Positions 46,066-57,935 of a stretch of 64,000 bases of DNA are shown piece by piece; position 1 is the stretch's first letter; each line of letters starts with the position of its first letter. The position numbers were made by a program, and so were the translations under genes. Origin of the DNA: Sipunculus nudus (lineage: Eukaryota > Annelida > Sipuncula > Golfingiida > Sipunculidae); assembly GCA_026874595.1 (NCBI GenBank), contig CM049318.1:47100456-47164455 (forward strand), in the 5' to 3' direction. The notes under the pieces are model-generated. The model was not told where the DNA came from, made no database searches, and saw only the letters and a program-made list of their open reading frames with translations.

Positions 46066-49000
46066 AACAAGGCCTACAGGCCTAATGCAAACCTGTGCAA
46101 AGAGATTACACCAGGTATAATGCTTCAATGCTAGACCATTACTTTTCAAGAACATGTGTAACATGTATATGAACAATGCAAGTACTAAACACTAAGAACA
46201 AGAAACAATTAAACAAACATCACTGCTGCAATTCTGGCATGGGTGCACACAACACAAAAACTAGAATATGGGTAGTCAACAAGCGACTACATGTATCCTC
46301 CAAAATCAGAGTGGGAAAGGTGAAGTGAGGCATGGATTGAGTGGCAAGGGGAAATAGAGTGAGGTGTGTTGCATAATAGCCTGGATGTCTGCAGTCAAAA
46401 TGTGTATGTAGGTTGCGCCACCTACTACAAAATCCAGAAAGCTGTCCAAGGTGTATAAACATGCAAAATTTTAGGCAGATAAGTCAAACCACTACTGAGA
46501 TATGAGTGATTTTAGCCCATGGCAGACAAACAGATGGACACTGTGCAAAAATGGTGGCAGGTGGCACCACCAATTTTGTGTATGATTATGAGATATTTGA
46601 GATCTATACACATGCAAAATTTCAGTGGGATATGACAAACCAGTCCTGATATATAAGCCTAATGTGTGCAGTGTATACGTAAATGTAGGTGGTGCCACCT
46701 GCCACAAAATCGAGAAAGCTATCCAAGATGTATAAACATGCAAAATTTTAGGCAGATAAGTTAAACCACTACTGAGATATGAGTGATTTTAGCCCACGGC
46801 AGACAAACAGACGGATGCTGTGCAAAAATGGTGGCAGGTGGCACCACAAATTTTGTGTATGATTAAGAGCTAAGTGCGATCAATACACATGCAAAATTTC
46901 AGGGGGATATGTCAAACCAGTCTTGAGATATAAGCCTGAATGTCTGCAGCGTATACATAATTGCAAGTGGCTATACCAGTTTTGAGTGTGATAAAGATCT
47001 ATGTGAGATCTATAAAAATGCAAAATTTTTGCCAAATCGGTCAAATGGTTTCTGAGATATGAGCTTGGATGTCTGCAGCGTAAATTTGAATGTAGGTGGC
47101 GCAACCTGTCATAAAATCAAGAAAGCTGTCAAGGATGTATAAACCTGCAAAATATCAGGTGGATAAGTCAAACATAGCTGAGATATGAGTGATTTTATCC
47201 CAAGGCAGATGAACAGATGGACGCTGTGCAAAAATGGTTGCAGGTTGCACCACCAGTTTCTCGTGTGATAAAGAACTATGGGAGATCTATACACATGCAA
47301 AATTTTGGCCAAACTGGTCAAAGGGTTCCCGAGATATGAGCTTGGATGTCTGCAGCCTAAACGTGAATGTAGTTGGCACCACCTGTCATTAAATCAAGAA
47401 AGCTGTCCAGGATGTAAACACATGCAAAATTTCAGATGGATAAGTCCAACCAATGTTGAGATATGAGTGTTTTTAACCCAAGGCAGATGAACAGATGGAC
47501 ACTGTGCAAAAATGGTTGTATGTTATAAAGCTTTCCAAGGGCTTCATTTTATGCAAAACCTTTAGCCTTATAGGTCAAACGGTTCCCGAGATATGTGGGT
47601 TTATGTGTGGAAAAAGACGCACAAATGGATGCTGGGCAGAGAGGAAAGGTCAGAGGTTAACAAAAAATGAGGGCGCAGCAGTTCACATGTGACCAAACAT
47701 AATTCCGAATTTTAAAAAATTCTGCCCAGTGGTTATGGAGGAGTTCACCGGAAACCTATGCGGCGATGACGGCAGCGTCTGTGTCCAGCTGAAAACAAAG
47801 TATCCGCAAAACTCTGTTTTGGCGGATACAATGATTGTAGCTGGCACCACCAGTCTTGTATACAATGAAGAGATATATAAATATGTCCAATGTCAGACTG
47901 ATATGTCAAACCCCTCCTGTGAAATAAGCAGGGACATACACTGTGCAAAAATTACACTGTGCGCCACCAGTCTTGTACATTATAAAGCTACCCGATATGT
48001 ATAAACATGCCCAATTTTAGGCTGATGTATCAAATTCCTCTGTAGAAATAAACAGGCGCATACACTGCAAAAGTCAATGTAGGTGGTACCACCTGTCTTG
48101 TAAAGGAGAATACTATCAAAGACGCATAGACAGGTCAACATATCAGTCCAATACATCAAACTTCCCCAGAGTTTGATGCACTGGGAGTAAGGCAGTTGCC
48201 CCCGAGTGACCTGTGACAAATTGCTGCCTCAAGCTACTGCACTGAGTGAACTCTTGACCTGCACCTCGCTAGACTGAGTGAACTTTTGACCTATACCTGG
48301 CTGCACTGAGTGAACTCTTAACCTGTTGCATAATCTGACACAGTTGGCAGTCTGCCAAAGCTATAAATAGATTCAAGCTGAACTTCGGTGCCAAATATGA
48401 TGCAGTGAGCAGTCTGGCAAAGCTATAAATAGAATGCAGCTACTGCAATGAGTGAACTCTTGACCTATACCTGGCTGCACTTCTTCCAATCCTGGCACTG
48501 TGCCAAAACTATTTATTGAGCTGACATCATCTTGACTAAAGGCCAACATCAAGGCACTGGCAATCTGCCAGTGGTAAACCAAGTGCTGCCATCTGTACAC
48601 AAAAGTGGTCCCTACTTGAAATAACTTTGAAATTTATTTTCCCAATACAATATGCTTTTCAGCTGACTTTTTATAAAAAAGAAATCAGGAATATATGTAA
48701 AATTATTACGGATGCATACTGGATGCAAAATTAAAATACAGATATATCTCATTGATGGCAAATTCTTGAATTAAGTTGAGTAGGGATACCAATAATTTAT
48801 AATCCACGTACAGTTGTCTTTATATAGCCACAGAGAGCTGAATATACATGAAATTGCCTGGTATGATGAATAACTTAAATATTAAATCTAAATTTTTTAA
48901 AAGCTTTTAAAAAAAACTTTCTTGTCAATATTAACCAAAGATACCCTGAAATCTAAATGTCTAGTGGCATGATGTAAGAGATGCTGATAAACTAGTGCCA

Positions 49001-50091
49001 GGCTAGATGTAACAGCATAACACAGCTAACATATATGGTAAAATGACTCAATTCAATCTCCATAATTCAGCCAAAAATCATTCATGTGGAACCATTAATG
49101 ACAATTATTATAAGAATTATTGTAGGGATTATTCTTGTAAAATATTTAACAAACTGGCTTCAGTGGCATCAGTCGAAAAACTTTTCGCAGGTTTATAACT
49201 CATATAGGAAGATACAGCAAACTGGATAAGTTTAGCTTCCCGTAACTCAGCCAAAAAGCACAGAACCAAAACCATTTGAACAAACTTAAATTATCAACAT
49301 CTGAGGGTAATTAATGTGTGAGATTTAAGAATTTGGCCCAGTGGTTTTTGAGAAGAAGATCTCTGTAGCCATTGAGCTAAAATGGGCTGTAATGGCATAT
49401 GACTAAATTCAGCTCCCCACAACTTAGCCAAAAGTCACTGAAAAGAGACCATTTGAACAAACTTCAGAAAGCACTACCCTAGGATCATTTCTGTGCGATA
49501 TTAAACATTTTGGCCATATGGTTTCAGAGAAGAAGTTTTTTGTAGCCCTCATTGTGATACAGGCACTGATGACCCCCGTACAAAAAAGGCCGATGCAGGT
49601 GGCGCCACCAATACCTCAATTTCAGATATGACATATGTGACCAACATTGGCATAAAATTTGGTGATGATAGCTCCAGCCGTTTCTGAGATTTAAATTTTA
49701 ATATGCTTTCTTGCACAATTGACAAAGTTCAACCCCCTGTAACTCGGCCAAAAATCTCCAAACTGGAACCATTCGAACAAACTTGAGAAAGATTGTTCCA
49801 GGAATCATTTCTGTGAAATATTGGACAATTTGGCTGGACAGTTTCGGAGAAGAAGATTTTTAAAGCTTTTTTTAGCTTTTTCCTTAGAAAATCTAAGAAT
49901 ATGCAGTTAGAAAAAAAATAAACAAAATCCGATATAGTTTTTTGGATGACTGATTATTTGCAAAAAATTTGGTGATGCTAGCTCCTGCCGTTTTTGAGAT
50001 AGCTACGGTTAACGTACAGACGACGCACGACGTACGACGCGTGACACACGACGGACGACGCCGCACCATCGCATAAGCTCACAGGTTCGCT
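46066..50091 (-). mobile_element. E-family element E3, full length, 4.0 kb, inverted
   Basis: On the minus strand the 5' end AGCGAACCTGTGAGCTTATGC lies at 50091 and the 3' end CACAGGTTTGCATT-AGGCCTGTAGGCCTTGTT at 46066. Between them, in order, are the modules found scattered in the left half: the 20.3-20.7-kb module, the 19.4-20.2-kb module, the 21.9-22.4-kb module, and about four 278-bp GGTGGCGCCACC units (46400-47690). It gives the most complete view of the family. ORFs on both strands (for example 47729-48004) traverse repeat units and are not genes. Confidence 0.7.
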
Positions 50092-50169
50092 AAAAATTTG
50101 AAACTAGTTGATTAAAAACTGTAGATTTTATTCAAGTTTTCAAGCACCATGTCACATATTGTTTACATC

Positions 50170-50800
50170 AAGCTAGTGTTATGCAGTTTGCTAGAGCTCA
50201 GCTCCCCAGCTTCAGCTCTAAGTTCCTTAAATTTGGCATAGAGTTAGATGTGTCCAAAATCCCCTACCATGCCAAGAATTTGGTCACTAGGACTTTATTC
50301 TTTCGAGATATTAATGAAAACTTCATTTTTCCATTAAAAACCTATTGTTACACTTTAAGACTGCCTTATATCAAAACCACTGATCTGACTTTGATCATAT
50401 ATAATATACATATTTTTCTATACATTCGCTATGCACATGCCAGAAATGATGTCAGTATTGCTTAATTGTTTTAAGTTGTGGGCCCAAACATAATGCACTT
50501 TTTAAAAAATCAAGAAATATATTTACTCCCTTGACAAGAGGATTGCTGAAGCTAGAGATTTTTTTTGTCAGGAATGTAACATTATTTAAGATTCAATCGA
50601 ATACCCAAAATTAGTTCTGAATTTTTCAAATTTTATAAGTTATTAGTATAAATATAAAATTAGTACCTTAAATTTTGCCCAACTTTGACCATGGCACGTT
50701 TGTTTCCTGAGAGCACTGTTGATATAATTTTCCTATCATGCACACATTAGGATTTCAGCTTTGTAGTTTAGAAAGCTGAAAGAAATTGGCAAAAAATTGT
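50170..50800 (+). mobile_element. F-family fragment
   Basis: Homologous to 8290-8850 and 45530-46050 (CAAAATCCCCTACCATGCCAAG, CTTTAAGACTGCCTTATATC, AACTTTGACCATGGCACGTTTG), more diverged. Both termini missing. The 94-codon ORF at 50181-50465 is inside it and is not a supported gene. Confidence 0.6.
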
Positions 50801-51339
50801 AGCTTTTATTAATGCTCTACCCAGCCCCTCTTGAGTCACCTGTATGTTGACCTTTCAGCAAGTTATGGACGCTTGAGGCGAGGCATACACTGGGGTAGCC
50901 AGGCAGCTAATGGCCAGCCACAGTTGATCCAGGTGTCCTACCCAACTCATCTAGTTGTTGTTTTGATAATAATTTTTTATTGGTTTTTAATAATAAAATT
51001 AAAGAAAAATTAATAGAAAATGAATTTGTTAGTTGATGAGTAACAGGAAATTAACTTGCAGTTACTGATGATGTAAGAATCTTGTATGGATGGATAGAAT
51101 GTCAATGGCAATGTTATTCCAAATAACACCATGCAGTCACCTATGGTAATTTTCAGTTCAATTTTAATGATAAAAAAAAATAATAATAAATCATATTATT
51201 CATTACTAATCATTAGGGATCATATGAAGGAAATTAATGAAAGACAAATATGCAGTTGATAATATTAATCTAGATTCCTGCTGCGTCTAGTGTGTAGATT
51301 GATGTCAAAGTAGTCCAAAGTGAATATATTACATTTATT
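50801..51339. other. AT-rich non-coding stretch
   Basis: Nothing supportable; short stretches of TAA/ATT repeats near 51175-51190. The 60-codon ORF at 50831 has no domain. Confidence 0.4.
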
Positions 51340-52013
51340 TTGTTTAATATAAATAAAAGCCATAAAACCAGGTACTTATGATCATTATTTATTTTTTAAG
51401 AATTTTGTATATTTTGGATTTTCAACATCATTGTTTGGATAAAACTGAATAAATACTAGACATGGTGCGAATGCTTTGCAAATGTATTTGAATACGAATA
51501 TGAATATGTACTGCATTAAAAAAATTCTTGCATAAGAATGGGAATTCAGGTAAAAAGTAAAGTATTTTTATACCAGTGCAGGTACTTTCAAAATCTATTC
51601 ATGAATACATTCATGAATATATTCTATAATATTATTTTAATAATCATTTCAGTTATATTTAATTTTAAAAAATCACATGATTTTCTTATTATTTTTTTAA
51701 TAAAAATTATATTGACACAATATTTATTTAATTTTAATAAATAGTTAAACTATTTTATTATATGTGCTGCTTACAAGTTATATAACCAAGTCAAAATCTG
51801 TGTGACAATAGCATTCCATTTGTTAATAAAATAAATGAAATCAATCCTCTTCCCTGTCTCCAAAGATACTATCAAAATCATACATAAGCTAAACACCAAC
51901 AACTCATTATACAGCTTATATTTATTACCACACAAAACCAGCATGTGCCTCATTCCCAAATTATATTTTTTATCATATAAAATAGCTGAGCGCCGTGACC
52001 CATGGGTCCCTTG
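51340..52013 (+). mobile_element. F-terminus element, type 2 (partner 62700-63437)
   Basis: Collinear with 62700-63437: AAAGCCATAAAACCA, GATC(A/G)TTATTTA, (A/T)TAAATAC(T/G)AGACAT, GTATTTGAATA, ATCTGTGTGACAATAGCA. It ends with the F 3' terminus AGCTGAGCGCCGTGACCCATGGGTCCCTTG (given in two parts: AGCTGAGCGCCGT and GACCCATGGGTC). Very AT-rich, non-coding. Confidence 0.6.
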
Positions 52014-52660
52014 TTTTTCTCTATTTTTGAGACATTCAAAGAAACAATCGTCTGTTAACCAGGTACAAATTGTAACCGTTGGACTTAGAATCTTCTAACT
52101 TGACATCCAGGGAGGCGCATGAAAAATCTCCTCGGAAACCTGAGATTTGGTCATAGTTTCTATGTTCTGCAAGATATGTGAAAGAATATGATTTGAGCAT
52201 CTTACAGGACACATTTACATGATTGGTTAGTTGGACCTAGAAACTTTTAATCTGATTAAGATCCAGGCAGCTTCCTATAAAAATTTCTTGGAAACCAGAC
52301 AAAATGTCACTATTACCTATATTATACAAGCTGTGTGGAAGAACATGTTTTTAACACTCTCTTTTCAGAACGGCACAAATGGTGGCAGCTGGATGTAGAA
52401 TAAGGTCACTGTACTCTATATCTAAGGTCTATTGGCAAAATGCATGATTTTGAGCACTCTGGGAGTTATGTTATTAACCTTGTTCAAGGTTTCTTGTTGT
52501 ATTCAGAAATCATGGCTGGCCAGTTATTATCAAGACAAAAATCGTAATTGCTTGACGTAGAAATTTTTTTTTCATAAGATCCTGGTAGGTCCCTGGTTAA
52601 TCTCCTTGCATACCAAAAAGCATACAAGTCAGCTGAGCGTCCAGACCCATGGGTCACTTG
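52014..52660 (+). mobile_element. F-family fragment, type 1 (as F2 interior)
   Basis: Homologous to the inverse of 41200-42240 (GTTAACCAGGTACAAATTGTAACC, ACTTGACATCCAGGGAGG, AAAATCTCCTCGGAAACCT). Ends with TCAGCTGAGCGTCCA-GACCCATGGGTC-ACTTG at 52630-52660. 5' terminus absent. Confidence 0.6.
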
Positions 52661-53025
52661 TTTATTGAATTAATGATTTGTTAAATGGTATATACAGAGA
52701 TCATAAATGAAAATAAAAAAATGATAAAAGAATACAACTAGTTGAAATGTTTACGTCTCTGATATAAATGATAAATGTAATTTCAGGTGGGTTTCGGGGG
52801 GTCCACCACTGCTTCCGGGATGATAAAGAAGTTGTATCTATATCATCCAGCCCCCTCAGTTTATTAGAGGGATGATATTGAATTTGGAACTAGTCGTTCT
52901 GCTTCTGTTACTTTATATGGTCTTAAAGAGAAGCTGGAACTATATCATCCCCAACCATTAGTTTATCCTAGGGATGATAGAGAAGATGGAAGTATACAAT
53001 ACAGCCCCCATCGCTTTGTAATAGG
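52661..53025. repeat. Loose tandem of GATGATA/ATATCATCC blocks
   Basis: About 52820-53000 repeats GGGATGATA...GAAG.TGGAA.TATATCATCCAGCCCC-like blocks three times with strong divergence. No gene. Confidence 0.4.
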
Positions 53026-53848
53026 TAGTGGTGGGCCGCCGATCATCGAGTTTTATCGAAAGTCAGTCGGTTTGCTGCCACTTTCAAGCGCTCGATTACC
53101 AAAGGCACTATCGATTACATCATAATAATGATTGTTTTCTTTCCAGAATGCCTTTATGTTATAGGCAAAAATTATTCTTCCATTTTTTACCGCATTCCGC
53201 GCTTCATATATTGAGTCTGTGTTCCCAAATAACTTCCGTATGTAACTGAGTATGACACGGTACACCTATCTATATCTATAGATGCGAGAACGGAGGACTT
53301 GTTAAACTTATTATCCGTGAACTCGCAGGGAGCTGCAGAATTAGCGGAGAGTTTTCTAACGAGATTTTCATTGCAAAATATGAGCGGGAAGGCGTTTTAA
53401 TACTCCATAAATTCTCCAGGTCTATGACTATTTTGCGAGATTCTCTTAGAAATAATCTATTCAACCGATGTTTCGGTCGTGGTCGTCCTTAAAATTCTTT
53501 GTTTGGGCTTACCCGTTCGGGCGAGTATTTGGATTTCAGCTGGAATTTTTTTTGGACTAGCCTGCATTTTTTTTTGTTGAATGATCTGCCCCAAGCGCAC
53601 CTCGGCCCGAAAAACTGAAAAATTTAATCCTTTGAATTAGTCTGATTGTGTCTTTATACGTGAAAGGATCGTTACACTCGTGCGCGAGAGGAGAATACCT
53701 GCCGGGGAAACGCAGGTACAGTTTCACAGATAATTGCATATTTCTTTGATAATTGCATATATTTGTCTGAACCGATTAATAATCGATCATCAGTCGGTTT
53801 GCTCAAACCGATGATCGATTATGAAAAAGGAACCGACTTCCACCACTA
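53026..53848 (-). mobile_element. hAT-like element A2, uninterrupted paralogue of A1
   Basis: TAGTGGTGGG...CCACCACTA, 823 bp, opposite orientation to A1, with imperfect 8-bp TSD (GTAATAGG / TTTATAGG). It shows the empty site of foldback element B and of the Gypsy element. The ORFs at 53028-53249 (+) and 53276-53464 (-) are copies of ORF shadows in A1, not a transposase. Confidence 0.85.
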
Positions 53849-54051
53849 TTTATAGGTGAAATAAAAATGCTTCTCCTTCCCACACTCTCCGCCATTCAGA
53901 GACTCTGAGAAAGCACGATTGGATTCACACATATTTCCCAAATAAAAATGCCGATAATCATAATATGAATTTTATGACTTTATGACGGAGCCTGGTCCGT
54001 CTCAACCTTACCCCATGTTTTTCCAGTTCTACTCGCTCGCTCGCTCGCGCA

Positions 54052-54106
<55 letters not shown>

Positions 54107-54504
54107 AGCCCCCCCCCCCCTCGATTTTATCACTCACTCACTCATATATACATATATATATATTCTAGCCCCCCCCCCCTTTTGAATGATATACTTCCAC
54201 AAAGTGTATCTCTTTTTCATACACTTTTAGTCTGCTTACAGTGAAATAAAATGAATGACCCTTCCTGTCAGTCCTAAAGCATTTGGATATCATGCCTTTT
54301 ACCGGTTACAGATTTAAACAAATGATAACCTTTAAAACCAAACAATATTTTTAAATATAACCTGGCATAAATGCTAGAGCCATCGAGAGCTAGCCAACCT
54401 ATTGTAAAATCCATTACACCCTCAAGGCTCTCCCCCCGGGTTGTGGACTCCCATGCCCATGTCGACTCACCGGTGGAAAGCCCGTCCCGCACAAACCCGG
54501 CTGA
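53849..54504. repeat. Microsatellites and non-coding sequence
   Basis: (CTCG)n at about 54031-54050, (TA)n at 54054-54104, C runs at 54108-54120 and 54170-54179, a second (TA)n at 54145-54162. 54180-54500 holds no supported gene. Confidence 0.7.
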
Positions 54505-55095
54505 AGTCCCGTGGAGATGCCCAAACACAAGCCCGGGTACTGTGCTATATGTGGACGTGCCCAAACATATAGCACAGTACCCGGGCTTGTGTTTTGTTAC
54601 GTCCATTTAAAGTAGAGTACCTCGGCTTGTGTTTTGTCACGTATTAATATAGCACAGTACCTGGGCTTGTGTTTGGGCACGTCCACATATAGCACAGTAC
54701 CACGGCTTGTGTTTGAGCATGTCCACATATAGCACAGTACCCGGGCTTGTGTTTGGGCATGTCCACATATAGCACAGTACCCGGGCTTGTGTTTGAGCAT
54801 GTCCACATATAGCACAGTACCCGGGCTTGTGTTTGAGCATGTCCACATATAGCACAGTACCCAGGCTTGTGTTTGGGCATGTCTACATATAGCACAGTAC
54901 CCGGGCTTGTGTTTGGGCACGTCCACATCCTAGTATAGTACAGTACCCGCACTTGTGTTTAGGCACGCCACATACAGCACAGAACCCCGGCTTGTGTTTG
55001 GGCATGTCCACATATAGCACAGTACCCGGGCTTGTGTATAGGTACGTTCACATATAGCACAGTACCCGGGCTTGTGTATGGGCACGTCCATGTAT
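54505..55095. repeat. 40-bp satellite array, about 14 copies, with head-to-head unit
   Basis: Unit CACATATAGCACAGTACCC-GGGCTTGTGTTTGGGCATGTC with period 40 (for example 54721 and 54761). The leftmost unit (54518-54560) is inverted relative to the rest, so 54524-54553 and 54568-54597 can form a stem of about 30 bp. Minus-strand ORFs in all three frames are a property of the unit, not genes. Confidence 0.92.
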
Positions 55096-56520
55096 AATGG
55101 GTGGTCTTGATGAATGAGTAGACTGTCAAGGCAAAATATGTCTTTTCACTAAACATATGCTGGTCTATATTATGACTGACGGTGATCACACTGGACTTTT
55201 GTCATGGGACCCCCTGGGTCTACGCCTCGGATATGCACGCTCTGTCGGGAATGATGCAAAGTATGTACTATGGGAGAACTTGATTTATTTCTCCATTAAC
55301 CCAGAGATATTTCAAATTATCTTTCGAAGGGGGTATCACAGCACCATCTGTCGGCAAGTACGGTTGTGCATCAAGCCACAACCTCCAGCGCAGGTCAAAG
55401 ATCCAAATTGTGCAAATTTATAGATTTAAGCTTGTTTTATTTGACATTTGACCTAATTACAGACGAGCTTCACCCACAGGGTGCATTAACCTCACGGATC
55501 GTTGAACAGTTCAAATACATAAGAGTTCATGGTCCCTGTGTAGCATAGAAATACCAAATAACCCCTACATATTATCATAAATACAGATGTTTAGACTCTA
55601 TTTGGACCTATATTACTGCCGAATGATCAGTATGTCCGAAAGTATGGGCACTTACTGAAACGAAAATGAGACATTGCTCTGTTACAGCCTGAAGATACAA
55701 AGAACCCGGTGGAGAAGAAACAATATCTCATTTTCTTTACATGCTCATACTTTGGGAGCCATTTGCCAGTCTTGTGAACATCATGTGACCCTCGATCCTT
55801 AGCCCTCATTACTTATGTCAGCATGCAAATTAATGGTCAATTACCTAATTCATCCAGCTAACCATTTTGAACAATTCCTAAATGACCTCAACATGCATAA
55901 TTGCATTGTCACATCGCATTTTAACCTTCAACATTTCTAGAAACATTTGTATCAAGTAAAATATGAAAGCAAACACGTAAGTTCTATGTGTAATTACAAT
56001 GTAACGTCCAGGATATTACACGGCACATTGGCCAAGCAGTCCGTACAAATACGATGGTTAAGATTTGTTTCGAGGCAAATAACACAAATGCGCTTTGTTG
56101 TGGTACCGACTTCACGGAACAAGTAATGTTTTGTAAGCATGCGCATGATGTGAATGTAAACAGACGTTTCATTGAAATGTAAAAAAAAATCAGTTTTAAA
56201 GTTGGACACTTCGTACGAGACGTCTCGGCCCAACCTTCACGCAGGTGCAAGGTCTGTTGAGGACAGGCTGTATTATCTGGTTGTTATATTACTGTTTTTA
56301 CCCCCCCCCCCCCCCCCAAACCCTTTTTGTTTCTTCATACCGTAAAGTGTTGCCATCCATTGGTCATGCTAGAACCATATTTTATGTTGCTCTTATATGT
56401 TGGAGGTATTAATAAACAGTCCAGCCATTGTTTCTTGTACATGAAGTTGTTCAGCCTTTTTTCTCATGCGTGTGTGTGACTGCCCCGGTACGCGGTGTTA
56501 AGCTTGTCTTTGGTCATCAA
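55096..56520. other. Unassigned, apparently low-copy sequence
   Basis: No repeat partner in the window apart from a C run at 56301-56317. ORFs at 55157-55423 (+, 88 codons) and 55984-56250 (-, 88 codons) have normal composition but no recognisable motif or splice context. 56400-56520 contains AATAAACAGTCCAGCC and TTTGGTCATCAACAG, which could be retroelement leader sequence of the BEL relic, but this is weak. Confidence 0.35.
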
Positions 56521-56521
56521 C

Positions 56522-57364
56522 AGGGTCTATTGGAACAAATGATACATCCATAGATGTAGATCTTTTGTATGGAGAATGTTTTATATTGTCCACCAGTAAC
56601 GACGAACAAGCAAACTCGCCATGGAACACTCAACAATTTGGTGCCCAGACTCCGGGAATGTTTCCTGTTTGCCATAGCAGAAAGATAGCTGAGCAAAGGA
56701 GTATGGCATTAGAAAACTGCTTGAAAACTTCTAAGAGCTGGGCCACTCGAGCCTCGAACAATCTTGACAAGTTATAGTCCGTTCCAGCACCCCCGTCCAC
56801 CTGTTTTTTTTTTTTGATAATTTTTTTGCGAATCAAAGAACGCTAAAACTTTTTGCATTAGGGCAAGGGGAAAAAGCGTAATTAACTATTTTGGAAATAA
56901 TAACCTACCTTATGTCATTTTCCTGTAAAGAATTAAATACCATTTTATGAGTAACTAGTCTATTCTGTAGCGACATCTTGCCACTAATCTGTGAGATGGG
57001 TATATCAGGAAATAGTGATGACGTCATAATAGACGTAACGTACTTAAGAGGCACCAACATTCACGGGACCAAAAATCAAGAGCTTCCGGCCTTGTCTGAT
57101 GTAAAGATAATCGCAAAAAAATCAGGTGGACAGGGGGTGTTAAACAAGCAACAAGATATCGCGGTTAATCAGTTTGAACTGTCGGACGCTATCGCCGAGT
57201 TCGATCGACGTTTAGAGAGTTGGGTTGTAAGACATCAGGCCTACTCCCCCTCAGCTATCAGTATTTGGACTGACTCATTAATGCCATCCCCATTGTTAAG
57301 TAAGCTGTCCTACAGCCGGGAATGTACAGGTCTCATGACTCTTCTGCGTGCACATGAACACTAG
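56522..57364 (+). CDS. Unrecognised open segments, possibly exons or retroelement leader
   Basis: Two open stretches. The first (56522-56776) follows TTTGGTCATCAACAG, reads SIGTNDTSIDVDLLYGE and runs to a TAG. The second (56978-57364, 128 codons with a late Met at 56996) includes DDVIIDVTYLRGTNIHG and FELSDAIAEFDRRLESWVVR. Composition is protein-like, but I recognise no family. They lie just upstream of the BEL/Pao gag relic, so could be its 5' region or an unrelated gene fragment. Function unknown. Confidence 0.25.
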
Positions 57365-57569
57365 GTTTAGTCATTTAGACGTGTTAAGGGGCTAAAGGAT
57401 AATCGACATAAAGAGAAGTTCAGTAGCCTGCCACGACCGTTGTAGCACCCTGTTTATCACGTTTAACTTAGACTGGCAGTATAAAGTAAGGACAGAAATT
57501 TCGGCAATTTGGTAATTTAAAACTTAATTTCTGTGTTGTTTTCTATTATCTGTGGGAAAAAAATCCTAC

Positions 57570-57935
57570 AGGGTTACGGCAAAGGCTAACGTCGAGACTT
57601 TGTTGGACACTGAGGAACTTGATAAGGACATTGATGAAGCGGCAGAGTTTCGGTAGAAAATCCAAAAGCTGAGAATCGCGGCCGCTTAGGCTTCCACAGA
57701 CTTTCTAAATGTTGTGATCATTATACAGATTGGCAAACATTCTGGGACAAGTTTACCGCCATTGTGAACCAATCGGACTTTCCAGTTGTAAGTAAATCCA
57801 CTTATCTCGAATCTTTGCTAGAAGTTGAAGCTAAATCTTGCATACAGGGCTTAACTTCTACATTACTCGCTTGCATGTGAACTCTTAAAACAGAGATATA
57901 GACCTAAGGAGATAACTATATTCTCGCATATTCAG
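57570..57935 (+). pseudogene. BEL/Pao gag N-terminal relic (DUF1759-like)
   Basis: Frame 1 reads ETLLDTEELDKDIDEAAEF then TAG, KIQKLRIAAA then TAG. Another frame (57728 on) gives DWQTFWDKFTAIVNQ then YLESLLEVEAKSCIQGL, the DUF1759 capsid signature of Pao/BEL Gag. After a frameshift (57873) comes CELLKQRYRPKEITIFSHIQ. Clearly one decayed gag. It stops at about 57935, and the remainder resumes at about 60570. Confidence 0.8.

Noticed and set aside
47278-48219. Several 60-91-codon ORFs in E3
   Set aside because: They traverse tandem units and reappear, broken, in the left-hand E copies; no conserved frame.
54597-55189. Minus-strand ORFs with repeated 'YCAICGHAQTQA' peptides
   Set aside because: By-product of the 40-bp satellite, open in all frames.
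55157-55423. 88-codon plus-strand ORF
   Set aside because: No motif or splice context. Overlaps the satellite edge in its surroundings; not enough to call a gene.
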